Assembly (NCBI GenBank): GCA_964555645.1
Contig: CAZKTA010000016.1
Coordinates: 1-64,000, forward strand
Origin: DTLC01 sp964555645
GTDB taxonomy: Bacteria; Verrucomicrobiota; Verrucomicrobiia; Limisphaerales; DTLC01
Direction of reading: 5' to 3'
DNA: 64,000 nt
Shown here: positions 25,432 to 35,001 of the stretch, in pieces
Position numbering within the stretch: the stretch's first letter is position 1
Layout: every line of letters starts with the position of its first letter
Position numbers and translations under genes: made by a program
The notes under the pieces: model-generated
Seen by the model: only the letters and a program-made list of their open reading frames with translations
What the model was told of the DNA's origin: nothing
The model's database searches: none

Positions 25432-28400
25432 ATGCAGAATGACTTTATAAATGGGCACAACAACACGTGGGGCAACCGTACGTTGGCTCAAAGCTGGTTT
25501 GGGTTGCTGATTGCGGTTTACGGCTTTGCTGCGCAAGTTTTTGGGCTGGACTTAAGAGTTCAAGCTGATCCGACACGCGACATTGCCGAACTGCGCTGGT
25601 ACCCGTGTTGCGCAAGGCCGGCTGCTTCATTTGAGATCGATTGTTATGCGGCAGATGGCGAAAGGATTTACACCTCGGTGGCGCTTCCATACCAGACGGC
25701 TTTGACATTAAGCAATGTGTGGGTACGGGGCATTGCGGTGGTCTGCGTCAAAGCGCTTTCAGCAGATGGAAAAGTGTTGAGCAGTTCCGCGCGGGAGGCA
25801 ATCAACACGTCAATCTCGTCCCATAGCAAAGCTCGATATGACATGGCCTTCAAACGAGAGCGTTTAAAATCACTATCCCGCGATGCACAACCGTTTAACA
25901 CGGGAATATTGGGACCGACCGCGAATTACCGCGGTACCGCCGATAAAAGCAAGGCAAGCGGGCTTGGCGAATCGTGGGCCAACTCTGAGTCTGCCGACGG
26001 CCCACGCCCCATTAATCAAATGCCAAAGGCCGACGTTGTTTTTCTGGTGGATGCAAGTGGGAGTATGGCCAGCAGACTAAACGCCGTTTACACAAACATG
26101 CTACTGTTTAGCGATGCGCTACAATTGGCCGGGATTGATTTTCAGCTTGGTGTTGTGGTATTCGGGCAATCCTCAGACGACGGCGCGCCGCAAATCATAG
26201 GGGACGGACTGACTCCAGATAAGCAGCAGTTTGCCGAGTGGATTGCCCCGTTAAATGATTGGACAGATTGGGGCGGGAACGAACCCGGGTTTGAGGCAAT
26301 CAGACTGGCGATTCAGACCTACTTTTTCAGGCCAAACGCAAACAAGGCATTCATCCTGATTACCGACGAGGACAGTGATGACCTGGATAAAACTAACACG
26401 ATAGAGTTGATCCTATCAAACAACGTGATCGTGCATGTGGCGGCTGATTGCACTTACGCCGAATCAGCAAGTCATTATTGCGATGAAACAAGCGTCCGGG
26501 GCGTATCGGGTGGGATACTAATCCAACCAATTGAAGGGCCGTACGACGACGTCATTTTCACGATTACCGGCACGCCTCCAATCATACGCACACAACCAGC
26601 CAGCCAAACCAACAGCTTCGGCTCAACTGCAACCCTAAACGTGCTTGCAATCGGGTCCGTACCGTTAAGTTACCAGTGGCGAAAGGGCAACACCAACTTG
26701 GCTGATGGAGACCGGATAACCGGCGCACAAACCGCCAGCCTCGTAATCAGCAATCTCTATGGTGGGGATGCAGGTGTGTACACCGTTGTTGTGTCCAATT
26801 CGTATGGCAGCGTAACCAGCGAGGTTGCGGTGTTAACCGTCACAGACCCACTGGTCACAAACCTACCAACTGAAGTCACACTTAATGCCGGTCAATCACT
26901 CCAATTGACTGTGGAAGCAATCGGCACCTTGCCACTGAGCTATCAATGGCGTAAAAACGGCACCGATCTCACCAACAGCGGGCGCATTACTGGCGCAACA
27001 AACCACACACTGACGGTCGTCAACTGCTATGGGGTTGACGCCGGCGAATACAGCGTTGTTGTGTCGAACTGGTTCAATTGCATCACCAATTCAATCGCAG
27101 TTGTGAAGGTTCTTGACCCTGCCATTTTGGCAAACCCCACGAACCAGAACAGAAACGTCGGCCAAACTGCAACCTTCAATGTGGTGGCAGTTGGGACAAC
27201 GCCACTTGCGTACCGCTGGTTTAAGGATGACACGCAACTCATCGGTGCAACAAACGCAACGCTCGTCATTACCAACGTGCAGCTTGAACATGCTGGCGGT
27301 TATGTAGCAGTTGTAACAAATACCTTCGGCGCAGTTACAAGCGCAGTAGCCACTTTGGTTGTTAACATGACGCAACCTGACCCGAGTTTTAATCCGGGAG
27401 CAAACAATTCGGTGCACGCTTTTGCTTTGCAGCCTGATGGAAAGATTATTGTTGGCGGCGAGTTCACACAACTTGCCGGACAAAGTCGAACCCAACTTGG
27501 TCGGCTTTTTGCAGACGGCACGGTTGATCTGGCATTTTGCCCGGTGATCTCAGGGTTAGGCGACACCACCGTTAACTGCATAGCTCTGCTGCCCGACGGC
27601 AAGATTTTAATCGGTGGATATTTCGACCAGATAGATGGCTACAGTCGCACGAACATTGCCCAACTCAATCCGGACGGGACATGCGACACAACGTTTATGT
27701 TGGGCGCAAACAAACCGGTCAACTGTTTTGCACTTCAACCAGATGGCAAAATCCTCGTGGGCGGTTGGTTCGATAAGTTCGGCGGTTTGACAAGGTCGAA
27801 TTTGGCCCGGCTCAATCCGGATGGAACCCTCGATACAAACTTTGAGCCGGCAATTGCAGGTGACGAAAGCGCCACCGTTTATTCCTTAGCAGTGCAGCTG
27901 GATGGAAAAATCATCGTGGCAGGCAGGTTTGCATCGGTAAACGGCCAGAGCCGTACCAACATTGCCAGGCTAAACCCGGACGGGTCTCTCGACCAAAGCT
28001 TTGCGGCGGTTGTGGGAAACGAGTATGCCTTCGTGCAAAGCGCGCTTGTCCAGCCAGACGGAAAAATCGTTCTGGCAGGGTGTTTCGACGCAATATGGGA
28101 TGAAATCCGCGAAAGCATTGGCCGACTTAATTCGGATGGAACGCTCGATACAAACTTTAACCCGGGCACGGAGTGCACGGTTGATGCACTAGCCCTCCAA
28201 ACCGATGGCAAAATGTTAGTAGCGGGATCATTTACACGGCTCGGTGGCGGCGCGCGCAGTTGCATCGGCCGACTCTATGCCAACGGAACACTTGACCCAA
28301 GTTTTATCCCTGAAGTCGGCGTGCTGTACAGCGCTGTGCACGCGTTGGCTCTGCAGGCCGACGGGAACGTTTTAGCTGGAGGCAGGTTCGATACACTGGG

Positions 28401-29697
28401 AGGGGTAAACCGAGCAAATCTCGCCCGGCTACTGAACACACCGGCCGCAACACACAGCCTGAACTTTACAGGCACAACACTTAGATGGTTGCGCAGCAGC
28501 GCAAGTCCCGAAGTTTGCTGGACACTGTTCGAGTATTCAACAAATGGAACCGATTGGATCAGCTTGGGGGTACCCACACGAATTGCCAACGGATGGGAAC
28601 TTGCTGGAGTGCAGATTCGAACCTGTGGCGCTGTCCGCGCCCGCGGATGCACAGTAGGCGGCAAATTCAATGGCTCCACTTGGTTTACCGAGGACAAGCT
28701 CGTTGGCCCGGTGATTTTTGCCGGCCCAACAAGCTCAACCAATGTACTAGGCACAACCGCTACATTCAGTGTTGTCGCCGTCGGCATGTTACCCATGCAC
28801 TTCCAGTGGCGAAAAGACTCCATACCAATCCCAGGTGCAACAAACGCAACTCTTGCATTACATAATATCCAAACCAATCAGGCAGGTTACTACTCTGTCA
28901 TCGTCAGTAACAGCTACGGCTGCGTCACAAGTGCAGTTGCCCAACTTGTGGTGGTCTATCCCACAACAAACTTCGCTAACTCAACACCAATCCAAATCGC
29001 ACTTGGTACAAACAGGGCTTTGCCTTATCCATCCCAGATTCTTGTCGAGGGTCTCATGGGTACAATAGACGGCGTTCGTGTTACATTGAGTAACCTCACG
29101 CATTCCGCGCCGGCTGACCTCGACATCGTGCTGGTCGGCCCACAAGGGCAGAAGATCATGCTCATGTCAGACGCAGGCGGCACAGTGCCAATAACAAATG
29201 TCACCCTGCATTTCACGATGGTTGCAACCAACGTTTTGCCCTGGACAGGGCAGATCGTACCTGGTTATTACAAACCAACAGACTATCCCCCACCAGACGC
29301 GATGCCCAGTCCAGCGCCAACCGGCCCGTACACGACAAACCTGGCTGTGCTTGCCGGAACGAACCCGAACGGCGCATGGTCATTATACGTAGCGGATGAT
29401 AACCCCGACCACTACGTGGGCGTCATCCAAGGCGGATGGGCTTTGACGATCAGGACAGCTCCAGTGCCGCCACCGATAATTCACACTGCTGATGCCAGTT
29501 TCGGCTTCATAAACGGTTTGTTCGGCTTCAACCTGAGCGGTCCAGCCGGCTGGCGAGTTATCGTGCAAGGTTCAACGAATCTTCTCGATTGGACGCCAGT
29601 GGGAACCAATTGGCTCGGTACAAGCCCGGTTTACTTTTCCGATCCAGAATCAAGCGTGTACAACCAGCGGTTTTACCGCGCGGTTATCGTGCCTTGA
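25432..29697 (+). CDS. Multidomain surface protein: VWA, Ig-like, delta-60 propeller, P domain
   Basis: The 1421-residue exported protein has a hydrophobic signal near residues 21-40. From about 198 to 356 it carries a von Willebrand A domain with the MIDAS motif FLVDASGSM, a later TDEDSDD and a GGNEPGFEAI metal-loop segment. Three I-set/Ig-like domains follow (about 380-646; YQWRKG..L, DAGVYTVVVSNSYGSVTS). Seven delta-60 repeats (about 661-1003; DGKI.VGG.F, R.NLARLNPDGTLD.NF) should close into a propeller. After a linker come a fourth Ig-like domain (1090-1176) and a P/proprotein-convertase-type domain (1200-1341; LSNLTHSAPADLDIVLVGPQ, NPNGAWSLYVAD). The end is the shared C-terminal domain (1350-1421) with TNLLDW and a final RFYRAVIVP. 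It looks like a binding or scaffold protein; no catalytic domain is seen. Confidence 0.88.
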   Translation: MQNDFINGHNNTWGNRTLAQSWFGLLIAVYGFAAQVFGLDLRVQADPTRDIAELRWYPCCARPAASFEIDCYAADGERIYTSVALPYQTALTLSNVWVRGIAVVCVKALSADGKVLSSSAREAINTSISSHSKARYDMAFKRERLKSLSRDAQPFNTGILGPTANYRGTADKSKASGLGESWANSESADGPRPINQMPKADVVFLVDASGSMASRLNAVYTNMLLFSDALQLAGIDFQLGVVVFGQSSDDGAPQIIGDGLTPDKQQFAEWIAPLNDWTDWGGNEPGFEAIRLAIQTYFFRPNANKAFILITDEDSDDLDKTNTIELILSNNVIVHVAADCTYAESASHYCDETSVRGVSGGILIQPIEGPYDDVIFTITGTPPIIRTQPASQTNSFGSTATLNVLAIGSVPLSYQWRKGNTNLADGDRITGAQTASLVISNLYGGDAGVYTVVVSNSYGSVTSEVAVLTVTDPLVTNLPTEVTLNAGQSLQLTVEAIGTLPLSYQWRKNGTDLTNSGRITGATNHTLTVVNCYGVDAGEYSVVVSNWFNCITNSIAVVKVLDPAILANPTNQNRNVGQTATFNVVAVGTTPLAYRWFKDDTQLIGATNATLVITNVQLEHAGGYVAVVTNTFGAVTSAVATLVVNMTQPDPSFNPGANNSVHAFALQPDGKIIVGGEFTQLAGQSRTQLGRLFADGTVDLAFCPVISGLGDTTVNCIALLPDGKILIGGYFDQIDGYSRTNIAQLNPDGTCDTTFMLGANKPVNCFALQPDGKILVGGWFDKFGGLTRSNLARLNPDGTLDTNFEPAIAGDESATVYSLAVQLDGKIIVAGRFASVNGQSRTNIARLNPDGSLDQSFAAVVGNEYAFVQSALVQPDGKIVLAGCFDAIWDEIRESIGRLNSDGTLDTNFNPGTECTVDALALQTDGKMLVAGSFTRLGGGARSCIGRLYANGTLDPSFIPEVGVLYSAVHALALQADGNVLAGGRFDTLGGVNRANLARLLNTPAATHSLNFTGTTLRWLRSSASPEVCWTLFEYSTNGTDWISLGVPTRIANGWELAGVQIRTCGAVRARGCTVGGKFNGSTWFTEDKLVGPVIFAGPTSSTNVLGTTATFSVVAVGMLPMHFQWRKDSIPIPGATNATLALHNIQTNQAGYYSVIVSNSYGCVTSAVAQLVVVYPTTNFANSTPIQIALGTNRALPYPSQILVEGLMGTIDGVRVTLSNLTHSAPADLDIVLVGPQGQKIMLMSDAGGTVPITNVTLHFTMVATNVLPWTGQIVPGYYKPTDYPPPDAMPSPAPTGPYTTNLAVLAGTNPNGAWSLYVADDNPDHYVGVIQGGWALTIRTAPVPPPIIHTADASFGFINGLFGFNLSGPAGWRVIVQGSTNLLDWTPVGTNWLGTSPVYFSDPESSVYNQRFYRAVIVP

Positions 29698-29733
29698 CCG
29701 AAAGTTGGTTTGGGCACGCTCGCAAAAGCGCGC

Positions 29734-30264
29734 TCACCATTTTTCGTAATGGACAGAAGCCGGGTTAAACCGTGTTCGAGCGGGTTTGTGTTCGCCCGGC
29801 TTGCCAAGTGCAATACACGCAACTGGAATCACTTCTGGGGGTATTCCCAAAATCTCTCTAACGCGGTTGATCCGGTTTTCACGTGGGTGAACCCCGAGCC
29901 AACATGCGCCCAAGCCAAATGCATGGGCCGCCAATAGCAGATTTTCAATTGCAGCAGCGCAATCCTGCAACAGGTAGCTTAATTGCCGGTCATGTGCCGA
30001 CTCGATATCGCCGCACACAGCAATCGCAAGCGCTGCACTGTGCAACATCTGTCCGTTGGACAACACGCCCGCAAGGGCTTCCAGGGTCTTGCGGTCTCGC
30101 ACGACCACGAACCGCCACGGGTCTTTGCACACTGCCGATGGGGCGGCCATGGCTGCCTCGAGCAGCTTGGTTACAGTTGCGTCATCAACCACGCCGGGTG
30201 CAAACACACGAATGCTGCGCCGCCCAAAAATCAGGTCCAACATTCCTTTGGTTTCTGTGTTCAT
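29734..30264 (-). CDS. Nitroreductase family protein
   Basis: This is an FMN-dependent oxidoreductase of the nitroreductase fold, 176 residues. It starts with the usual IFGRRSIRVFAPGVVDD (FMN phosphate contact), has AAMAAPSAVCKDPWRFVVVRD, LAIAVCGD, QDCAAAIENLLLAAHAFGLGACWLG and a C-terminal VACIALGKPGEHKP. Substrates range from nitroaromatics to quinones and cannot be predicted here. It is convergent with the VWA gene (36 bp between stops) and reads divergently from rho. Confidence 0.9.
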   Translation of the reverse strand: MNTETKGMLDLIFGRRSIRVFAPGVVDDATVTKLLEAAMAAPSAVCKDPWRFVVVRDRKTLEALAGVLSNGQMLHSAALAIAVCGDIESAHDRQLSYLLQDCAAAIENLLLAAHAFGLGACWLGVHPRENRINRVREILGIPPEVIPVACIALGKPGEHKPARTRFNPASVHYEKW

Positions 30265-30657
30265 CTTACTTCGTACTAATCGAAATTACTGAGACAAACC
30301 GGAATGTCCAGACTAGCGACGTTAAATCTTGCCGGACAGGCGAAAAATTTCACTTGGCTAAGGAACATTATTCGGGGGCACAAATTGCGCTTGTTGATCT
30401 CATCGGATAATTTGTTCACGGGCGTGGTTTGCGGACAAAGCGTTACCACTGGCCCAATCACGGTTAGGTTTTTCTCCAAAAAAATCAGTTGCATAACGCT
30501 AGGCTCTGGGGTAAAAATAACGCAGTCAAAGGTCTGATTGCTGCAGGCCGTCGGAATTTGGGTTGATGTGTCGGCGAGCAGCAGCTTCCCAAACTCAATA
30601 ATTCAAAAAGCGGTTTTTCTGGGTTTTTGCCCAAAAAGCACGCAGGAACAGTCGGTT
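30265..30657 (+). promoter_or_regulatory. rho leader region with alternative-pairing repeats
   Basis: This 393-bp gap between the nitroreductase start and rho contains no convincing gene. Just before rho there are two copies of CAAAAAGC (30604-30611 and 30632-30639) around two T-runs (30614-30618 and 30624-30628). One hairpin would pair AAAAA 30605-30609 with the first T-run. The competing one pairs GGG 30621-30623 with CCC 30630-30632 plus the flanking T and A runs. The second lies about 20 nt before the ATG and next to the AGGAA. Autogenous control of rho is known in other bacteria; its presence here is inference. Confidence 0.35.
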
Positions 30658-31791
30658 ATGAGTACAGAAAAAGACAACGCCACCGAATACGGCTCGGGTT
30701 ACCTCGAAATATCCGACAAGGGTTTCGGGTTTCTGCGCACGCCTGAACGTCATTACTGTCCCAAACCTACGGACGTGTTTGTGTCCCCGGACACGATCAG
30801 GAAAAATTCACTGCGCGAAGGGTGTCACGTGTACGGGCCCCTTCAGCCGCCGCACCGCGGCAACAGTCCGCAGCTAAAGGCCGTCGAGCGCGTCAACGAC
30901 ATGCCGTTCGAGGAATATCTCAAACTTGGCCGGTTTGAAAACCTTGTCACAATTGATCCAGTCGAGAAATTTAAGCTCGAAACCACACCCGATTTGATCG
31001 AGACACGTGTAATTGACCTTGTAACACCCATCGGCAAAGGCACGCGCGGCTTGATTGTCTCGCCGCCGCGCAGCGGCAAAACAACTGTGCTCAAGCAGAT
31101 CGCAAATGCAATCACTGCCAATCATCCCGAAGTATGTGTTATTGTGCTACTGATTGACGAACGGCCCGAGGAGGTCACAGATTTTCAAAGGTCCGTCAAA
31201 GCCGAGGTTGTGGCGTCGTCTAACGATCAGGACCTGGACACACACGTGCGCCTGTCGCGATTTACCATCGAACGGTGCCGGCGAATGGTCGAATGCGGCA
31301 AGGACGTTTTTGTGCTGATGGACTCGCTTACAAGAATAGCACGCGCCTACAACAACGTGCTCGGCAGCAGCGGCCGCACAATGACAGGCGGCGTTGACGC
31401 GCGCGCGCTCGAAATTCCGCGGCGCATGTTCGCCTCTGCGCGCAAGATCGAAGGGGGCGGGTCACTGACGATTATTGCAACTGCACTTGTTGACACCGGC
31501 TCGCGCATGGACGAGCTGATCTTTCAAGAGTTCAAGGGCACGGGCAACATGGAACTTGTGCTCGACCGTAAGCTGGCCGATCGGCGGTTGTTCCCTGCAA
31601 TCGACATCCCGAAGAGCGGCACGCGCAAAGAAGAGAAACTTTTCCCGAAACATCAGATCGAATCCGTACGCAAGCTGCGCCGCATGATGGTTGACCTCAA
31701 CCCAGTCGAGGCAATGGAAACCCTCATTGCTGCGCTTAAGAAACATCAAACAAACGACGAGCTGCTCGCCAAACTCGACAGGGGTAGCTAA
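30658..31791 (+). CDS. rho: Transcription termination factor Rho
   Basis: Rho is the hexameric RNA-dependent ATPase that ends transcription. The 377-residue product starts almost directly with the cold-shock-like primary RNA-binding domain (GSGYLEISDKGFGFLRTPERHY, DVFVSPDTIRK). It then has the motor: Walker A SPPRSGKTT, Walker B VFVLMDSLTRIARAYN, Q-loop region SSGRTMTGGVDARAL and the R-loop segment FKGTGNMELVLDRKLADRR. The N-terminal helical domain found in longer Rho proteins is short or absent. I chose ATG 30658, preceded by CAGGAA; the frame is open from 30538. ribD follows after 35 bp. Confidence 0.95.
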   Translation: MSTEKDNATEYGSGYLEISDKGFGFLRTPERHYCPKPTDVFVSPDTIRKNSLREGCHVYGPLQPPHRGNSPQLKAVERVNDMPFEEYLKLGRFENLVTIDPVEKFKLETTPDLIETRVIDLVTPIGKGTRGLIVSPPRSGKTTVLKQIANAITANHPEVCVIVLLIDERPEEVTDFQRSVKAEVVASSNDQDLDTHVRLSRFTIERCRRMVECGKDVFVLMDSLTRIARAYNNVLGSSGRTMTGGVDARALEIPRRMFASARKIEGGGSLTIIATALVDTGSRMDELIFQEFKGTGNMELVLDRKLADRRLFPAIDIPKSGTRKEEKLFPKHQIESVRKLRRMMVDLNPVEAMETLIAALKKHQTNDELLAKLDRGS

Positions 31792-31795
31792 ACCA

Positions 31796-31811
31796 AGGCG
31801 TAAATACGCCT
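31796..31811 (+). other. Small perfect hairpin between rho and ribD
   Basis: AGGCGT and ACGCCT form a 6-bp stem with the 4-nt loop AAAT in the 35-bp gap. There is no T-tract after it, so it is not a standard terminator. It may be a processing site or lie near the ribosome binding site of ribD. Confidence 0.4.
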
Positions 31812-31826
31812 GTTACACGACAGGAA

Positions 31827-32969
31827 ATGACCGATCCTGACCTGATGCGCCTTGCACTGCAGCTGGCCCGGCGCGGCTACGGGCTGACTTCGCCCAACCC
31901 AATGGTTGGCGCGGTTCTGGTCAAGGGCGGCAGAATTATCGGTTGCGGCTGGCATCTCGGGGCGGGCATGCCACATGCTGAAATCGAGGCCATCCGGGAC
32001 GCCCTGCAAAATGGTCAAAACACAAAAAACGCAACACTTGTAGTTACGCTTGAGCCATGCTCGACCTATGGACGCACGCCACCGTGCACCAAAGCAATAA
32101 TTGCCGCTGGCATTAAACGGGTTGTAATCGGTGCCATTGACCCGAATCCCGCACACGCAGGCCGGGCGGTTCAGATTTTGCGCCGTGCCGGGGTGACTGT
32201 TACTGCCGGTGTGCTTGCTACCGAGTCCACGCAACTCAACGAACCGTTCAATCATTGGGTCGTGCACCGCACGCCGTTTGTGACTGTAAAAGCCGCAATG
32301 ACACTTGACGGCAAAATCGCAACTGCAACAGGCGAATCGAAATGGATCACGGCAACCCGCGCACGCGCATTTGCAATGAAGCTTCGCCAGGGCGCAGACG
32401 CAATACTGGTTGGTGTCAATACTGTGCTTGCTGATGACCCGAGCCTCACAATCCGGTACGGGCTCAAACGGCTTGGTTCAAAACAACCACGTCGTATTGT
32501 GCTCGATTCGATGGCACGCACACCACTGCACGCAAAAGTGGTAACCGACAAGTTCGCGGCGCTAACCACAATTGTTGTAGGTGACCGCGCCCCGAGCGAT
32601 CGTGTGATTGCACTGGCACAACGTGCGAACGTGGTAGTAGGGCCGCTGGTGGAAAACCGCAAAGCATCGGAACCGTTGCAAATAGATCTACACTGGCTGT
32701 TGAAAAAGCTCGGTGCACAGGATGTTACAAGCCTGCTTGTCGAGGGTGGTGGCGAAGTGAATGCATCGTTTTTACTAGGTGGCTTGGCGCACCGGATTGC
32801 ATTTTTCTACGCGCCAAAGGTCATCGGTGGTCGTCACGCTTTGAGAGCTGTCTCCGGCAAAGGCGCAACCAGCCTTGCTGATGCAGTGCATCTTTGCGAT
32901 GTTAAATGGCGCCGCCTGGGTGAAGACTTGTTGTTAACCGCGCGCGTCAAGCAGACAACAAATGCTTGA
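31827..32969 (+). CDS. ribD: Bifunctional riboflavin biosynthesis deaminase/reductase RibD
   Basis: RibD deaminates the pyrimidine product of GTP cyclohydrolase II and then reduces its ribose side chain. The 380-residue protein has the N-terminal deaminase with zinc motif HAEIEA (H50, catalytic E52) and EPCSTYGRTPPC (C78, C87). The C-terminal NADPH-dependent reductase starts near residue 150 with PFVTVKAAMTLDGKIATATG and contains WITATRARAFAMKLRQGADAILVG and LLVEGGGEVNASFL. Both domains look intact. It overlaps the extended upstream frame of ribE, whose true start is 36 bp downstream. No FMN riboswitch is seen before the gene. Confidence 0.95.
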   Translation: MTDPDLMRLALQLARRGYGLTSPNPMVGAVLVKGGRIIGCGWHLGAGMPHAEIEAIRDALQNGQNTKNATLVVTLEPCSTYGRTPPCTKAIIAAGIKRVVIGAIDPNPAHAGRAVQILRRAGVTVTAGVLATESTQLNEPFNHWVVHRTPFVTVKAAMTLDGKIATATGESKWITATRARAFAMKLRQGADAILVGVNTVLADDPSLTIRYGLKRLGSKQPRRIVLDSMARTPLHAKVVTDKFAALTTIVVGDRAPSDRVIALAQRANVVVGPLVENRKASEPLQIDLHWLLKKLGAQDVTSLLVEGGGEVNASFLLGGLAHRIAFFYAPKVIGGRHALRAVSGKGATSLADAVHLCDVKWRRLGEDLLLTARVKQTTNA

Positions 32970-33007
32970 GCCGAAAACGGCGCACGCAGCATGCATTTTA
33001 CAGGTTT

Positions 33008-33625
33008 ATGTTTACCGGAATTGTCGAAGAAGCAGGCACAGTCGAGTGTGTCAAGCCCACATCAAAAGCAATTCAACTGACCGTACGCGCCCAGAACTGC
33101 GCGCGTGGGCTCAAGGTGGGCGGCAGTCTTGCTGTTAACGGCTGTTGCCTTACGGTTGTTGAGCTGAAGCGCCGAGCTGCTTTTGCACTGGTGAGATTTG
33201 ATCTGCTCGAGGAAACTTGGCGTAGAACCAATCTGCAGTTTGTCAAGCCTGGTACGCTCGTGAACCTCGAACGACCGCTGCGCGCGGCGGATGAATTTGG
33301 CGGTCATTTTGTCACAGGACACATTGACGGCCTCGGCAAGATCACGCGCTGGGAACGAGTGGGTCGGGATTACATGCTCGAGATCACCGCCCCGCCAGAG
33401 CTGATGCGGTATATCGTTTACAAAGGGTCAGTTGCGGTTGACGGCATAAGCCTTACTGTGGCCGGTGTAACCAAACGCACCTTCCGCATCTGGATAATTC
33501 CCCATACGTTTGAGGTGACAAATCTCCGACAACGCAATGTCGGCGACGCGGTCAACATCGAGACAGACCTGATCGGTAAGTACATCGAAAAATTCGTCGG
33601 TGCTTATTGTCCACCGAAGCGTTGA
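33008..33625 (+). CDS. ribE: Riboflavin synthase alpha chain RibE
   Basis: This enzyme dismutates two 6,7-dimethyl-8-ribityllumazines to riboflavin. The 205-residue product has two lumazine-binding repeats: MFTGIVEEAGTVE with LAVNGCCLTVVEL, and the second with HFVTGHIDGLGKI, GSVAVDGISLTVAG and IIPHTFEVTNL. The frame opens at 32966, but ATG 33008 gives the invariant MFTGIVE start. It forms a two-gene unit with ribD, probably read through from rho. Confidence 0.95.
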   Translation: MFTGIVEEAGTVECVKPTSKAIQLTVRAQNCARGLKVGGSLAVNGCCLTVVELKRRAAFALVRFDLLEETWRRTNLQFVKPGTLVNLERPLRAADEFGGHFVTGHIDGLGKITRWERVGRDYMLEITAPPELMRYIVYKGSVAVDGISLTVAGVTKRTFRIWIIPHTFEVTNLRQRNVGDAVNIETDLIGKYIEKFVGAYCPPKR

Positions 33626-34662
33626 ACTTCCCAGCGCATCTACTTTGCCGAGTTCACCAAAACCACCTCTATAAGTTAGACCCTGACGGGACCTAACAGG
33701 ATAAAGTTTGCTGCCTTCGGGCGCACGGAATGCGTGTGCAAAACCAATGATCGCGGATTGAGGCAAGACACGACACATGCTTGAACAGTGGCCCGGATTG
33801 CGATGAAAACACAACAAATGGTTGACCATATGCATTGTAGGCCGTTGAAGAAGCCATCTTCGCCTGAAAAAACACGTAAAAACCAATGATTTTGAGGGTG
33901 GGTCTTCCAGCAACATGCATTTTTTCAACGCCATGTTGTTTGTGTATCGCTGTTATCCAGAGAAGAAAATTGCAGGAGTTTTTGTTTTAACCGGCGGATG
34001 GCGTCGAGGTAAAGCCGACTTGCAAGAAGGCGATTGCTATGGTGGGGGCATTCGTCGTGTTTGCAACCTAGCCACGCCAATTTTCTTGGTGACATGCGAA
34101 ACTACAAAGTACTGAAAACAGCCTCTTTCATAAAACGCAATATGCAAGGCAACTTGCTTGGATCGGAATATAGACCGCACTTGTGCGAAACGATTGTGAC
34201 TCGCAATCCTCAAGCATGGAAAGCACTGGTACAAAGTGCGCAGGAAAATTTATAGCCGAATTGGGCCGAATCCACTTTTGCAGCCTGCTGCTACAAGCGT
34301 TCTGCACAAATGTAGTTGACTGGTGTCAGTCGCTTGTGGGTTAGCGCTCAGCCTGCGACTGGCTGCGAGTGATTGAGGAACCATTACTGGGACAATGATG
34401 GAACCAGACGAACAGCTGGCCGTTGCGCTGTGGGGCGTTTGTCTGTGAATAGAAATCCGAAGTGCCGTAATGTTGGTATTTGGTATCGATGTTTCGGTGC
34501 ACAACTTCGTACACCTGCGATTGAGGCTGCAAACTTAAGTTTTTACCACCCTAGACCGTGCTTGATTTTTAAACTGAGTTTTTCCGGGTTCGGACTTGGC
34601 TCCGACAAAAAACTCGGTCGGCCTGGATGTGGAATCCATCGGCCTCCAAACGCAAGAGCCAC
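33626..34662. other. 1.0-kb gene-poor region downstream of ribE
   Basis: I see no convincing large gene. Near the left end are clustered hairpins: GTTAG/CTAAC around CCCTGACGGG at 33675-33697, a GCC-TTCG-GGC tetraloop stem near 33711-33721, and a GCACG/CGTGTGC stem around 33722-33740. These could be a terminator complex or a structured RNA. A short frame at 34094-34255 is listed separately. Minus-strand frames around 34250-34530 look random. Confidence 0.4.
34094..34255 (+). CDS. Possible 53-residue ORF of unknown function
   Basis: From ATG 34094 the frame reads MRNYKVLKTASFIKRN, continues through EYRPHLCETIVTRNP and ends QAWKALVQSAQENL. Residue composition is protein-like and GGTGA lies just before the ATG. 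There is no recognised domain, and the surrounding region lacks genes. It could be a real small protein, a gene remnant or chance. Confidence 0.3.
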   Translation: MRNYKVLKTASFIKRNMQGNLLGSEYRPHLCETIVTRNPQAWKALVQSAQENL

Positions 34663-34747
34663 TGGTGCGCATAGCAGGACTCGAACCTGCACGGGTTGCC
34701 CCACTGCCACCTCAAAGCAGCGCGTCTGCCAATTCCGCCATATGCGC
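34663..34747 (-). tRNA. tRNA-Leu (anticodon GAG)
   Basis: This 85-nt type II tRNA has acceptor strands GCGCATA/TATGCGC, discriminator A, and CCA encoded (complement of TGG 34663-34665). The anticodon loop TTGAGGT carries GAG, the variable arm is TGGG-GCAA-CCCG, and the T arm is GCAGG-TTCGAGT-CCTGC. It lies alone between the gene-poor region and trpD. Confidence 0.96.
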
Positions 34748-35001
34748 ACCGCTCGATTTTTACTAAAGCACCAAGCTGGCTTTTGGCAAGTGGATTTTTC
34801 TTTTATTCGCAGCCAGAATGCAGGGTTTTCCGTGTCGCACGGAACAAAAAACCGCAGAAACGCAGAATAAAGTAAAAAGCGCGCACAAAACAAAACCTGC
34901 AGGCTGAAATCTTGCCGGACGGCATTTCGTTTTACGGCAGCGCATAAGCGCGCGAGTTTTCGGCTCTTCTTCGGTATGCTAAACTCCACAAGCACACAGG
35001 T

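Noticed and set aside
31700..31830. FMN riboswitch before ribD
   Set aside because: The rho-ribD gap is only 35 bp and holds only a small hairpin.
33428..33934. 168-codon minus-strand ORF across the ribE end
   Set aside because: It overlaps conserved ribE sequence in antisense; the remainder shows no domain.
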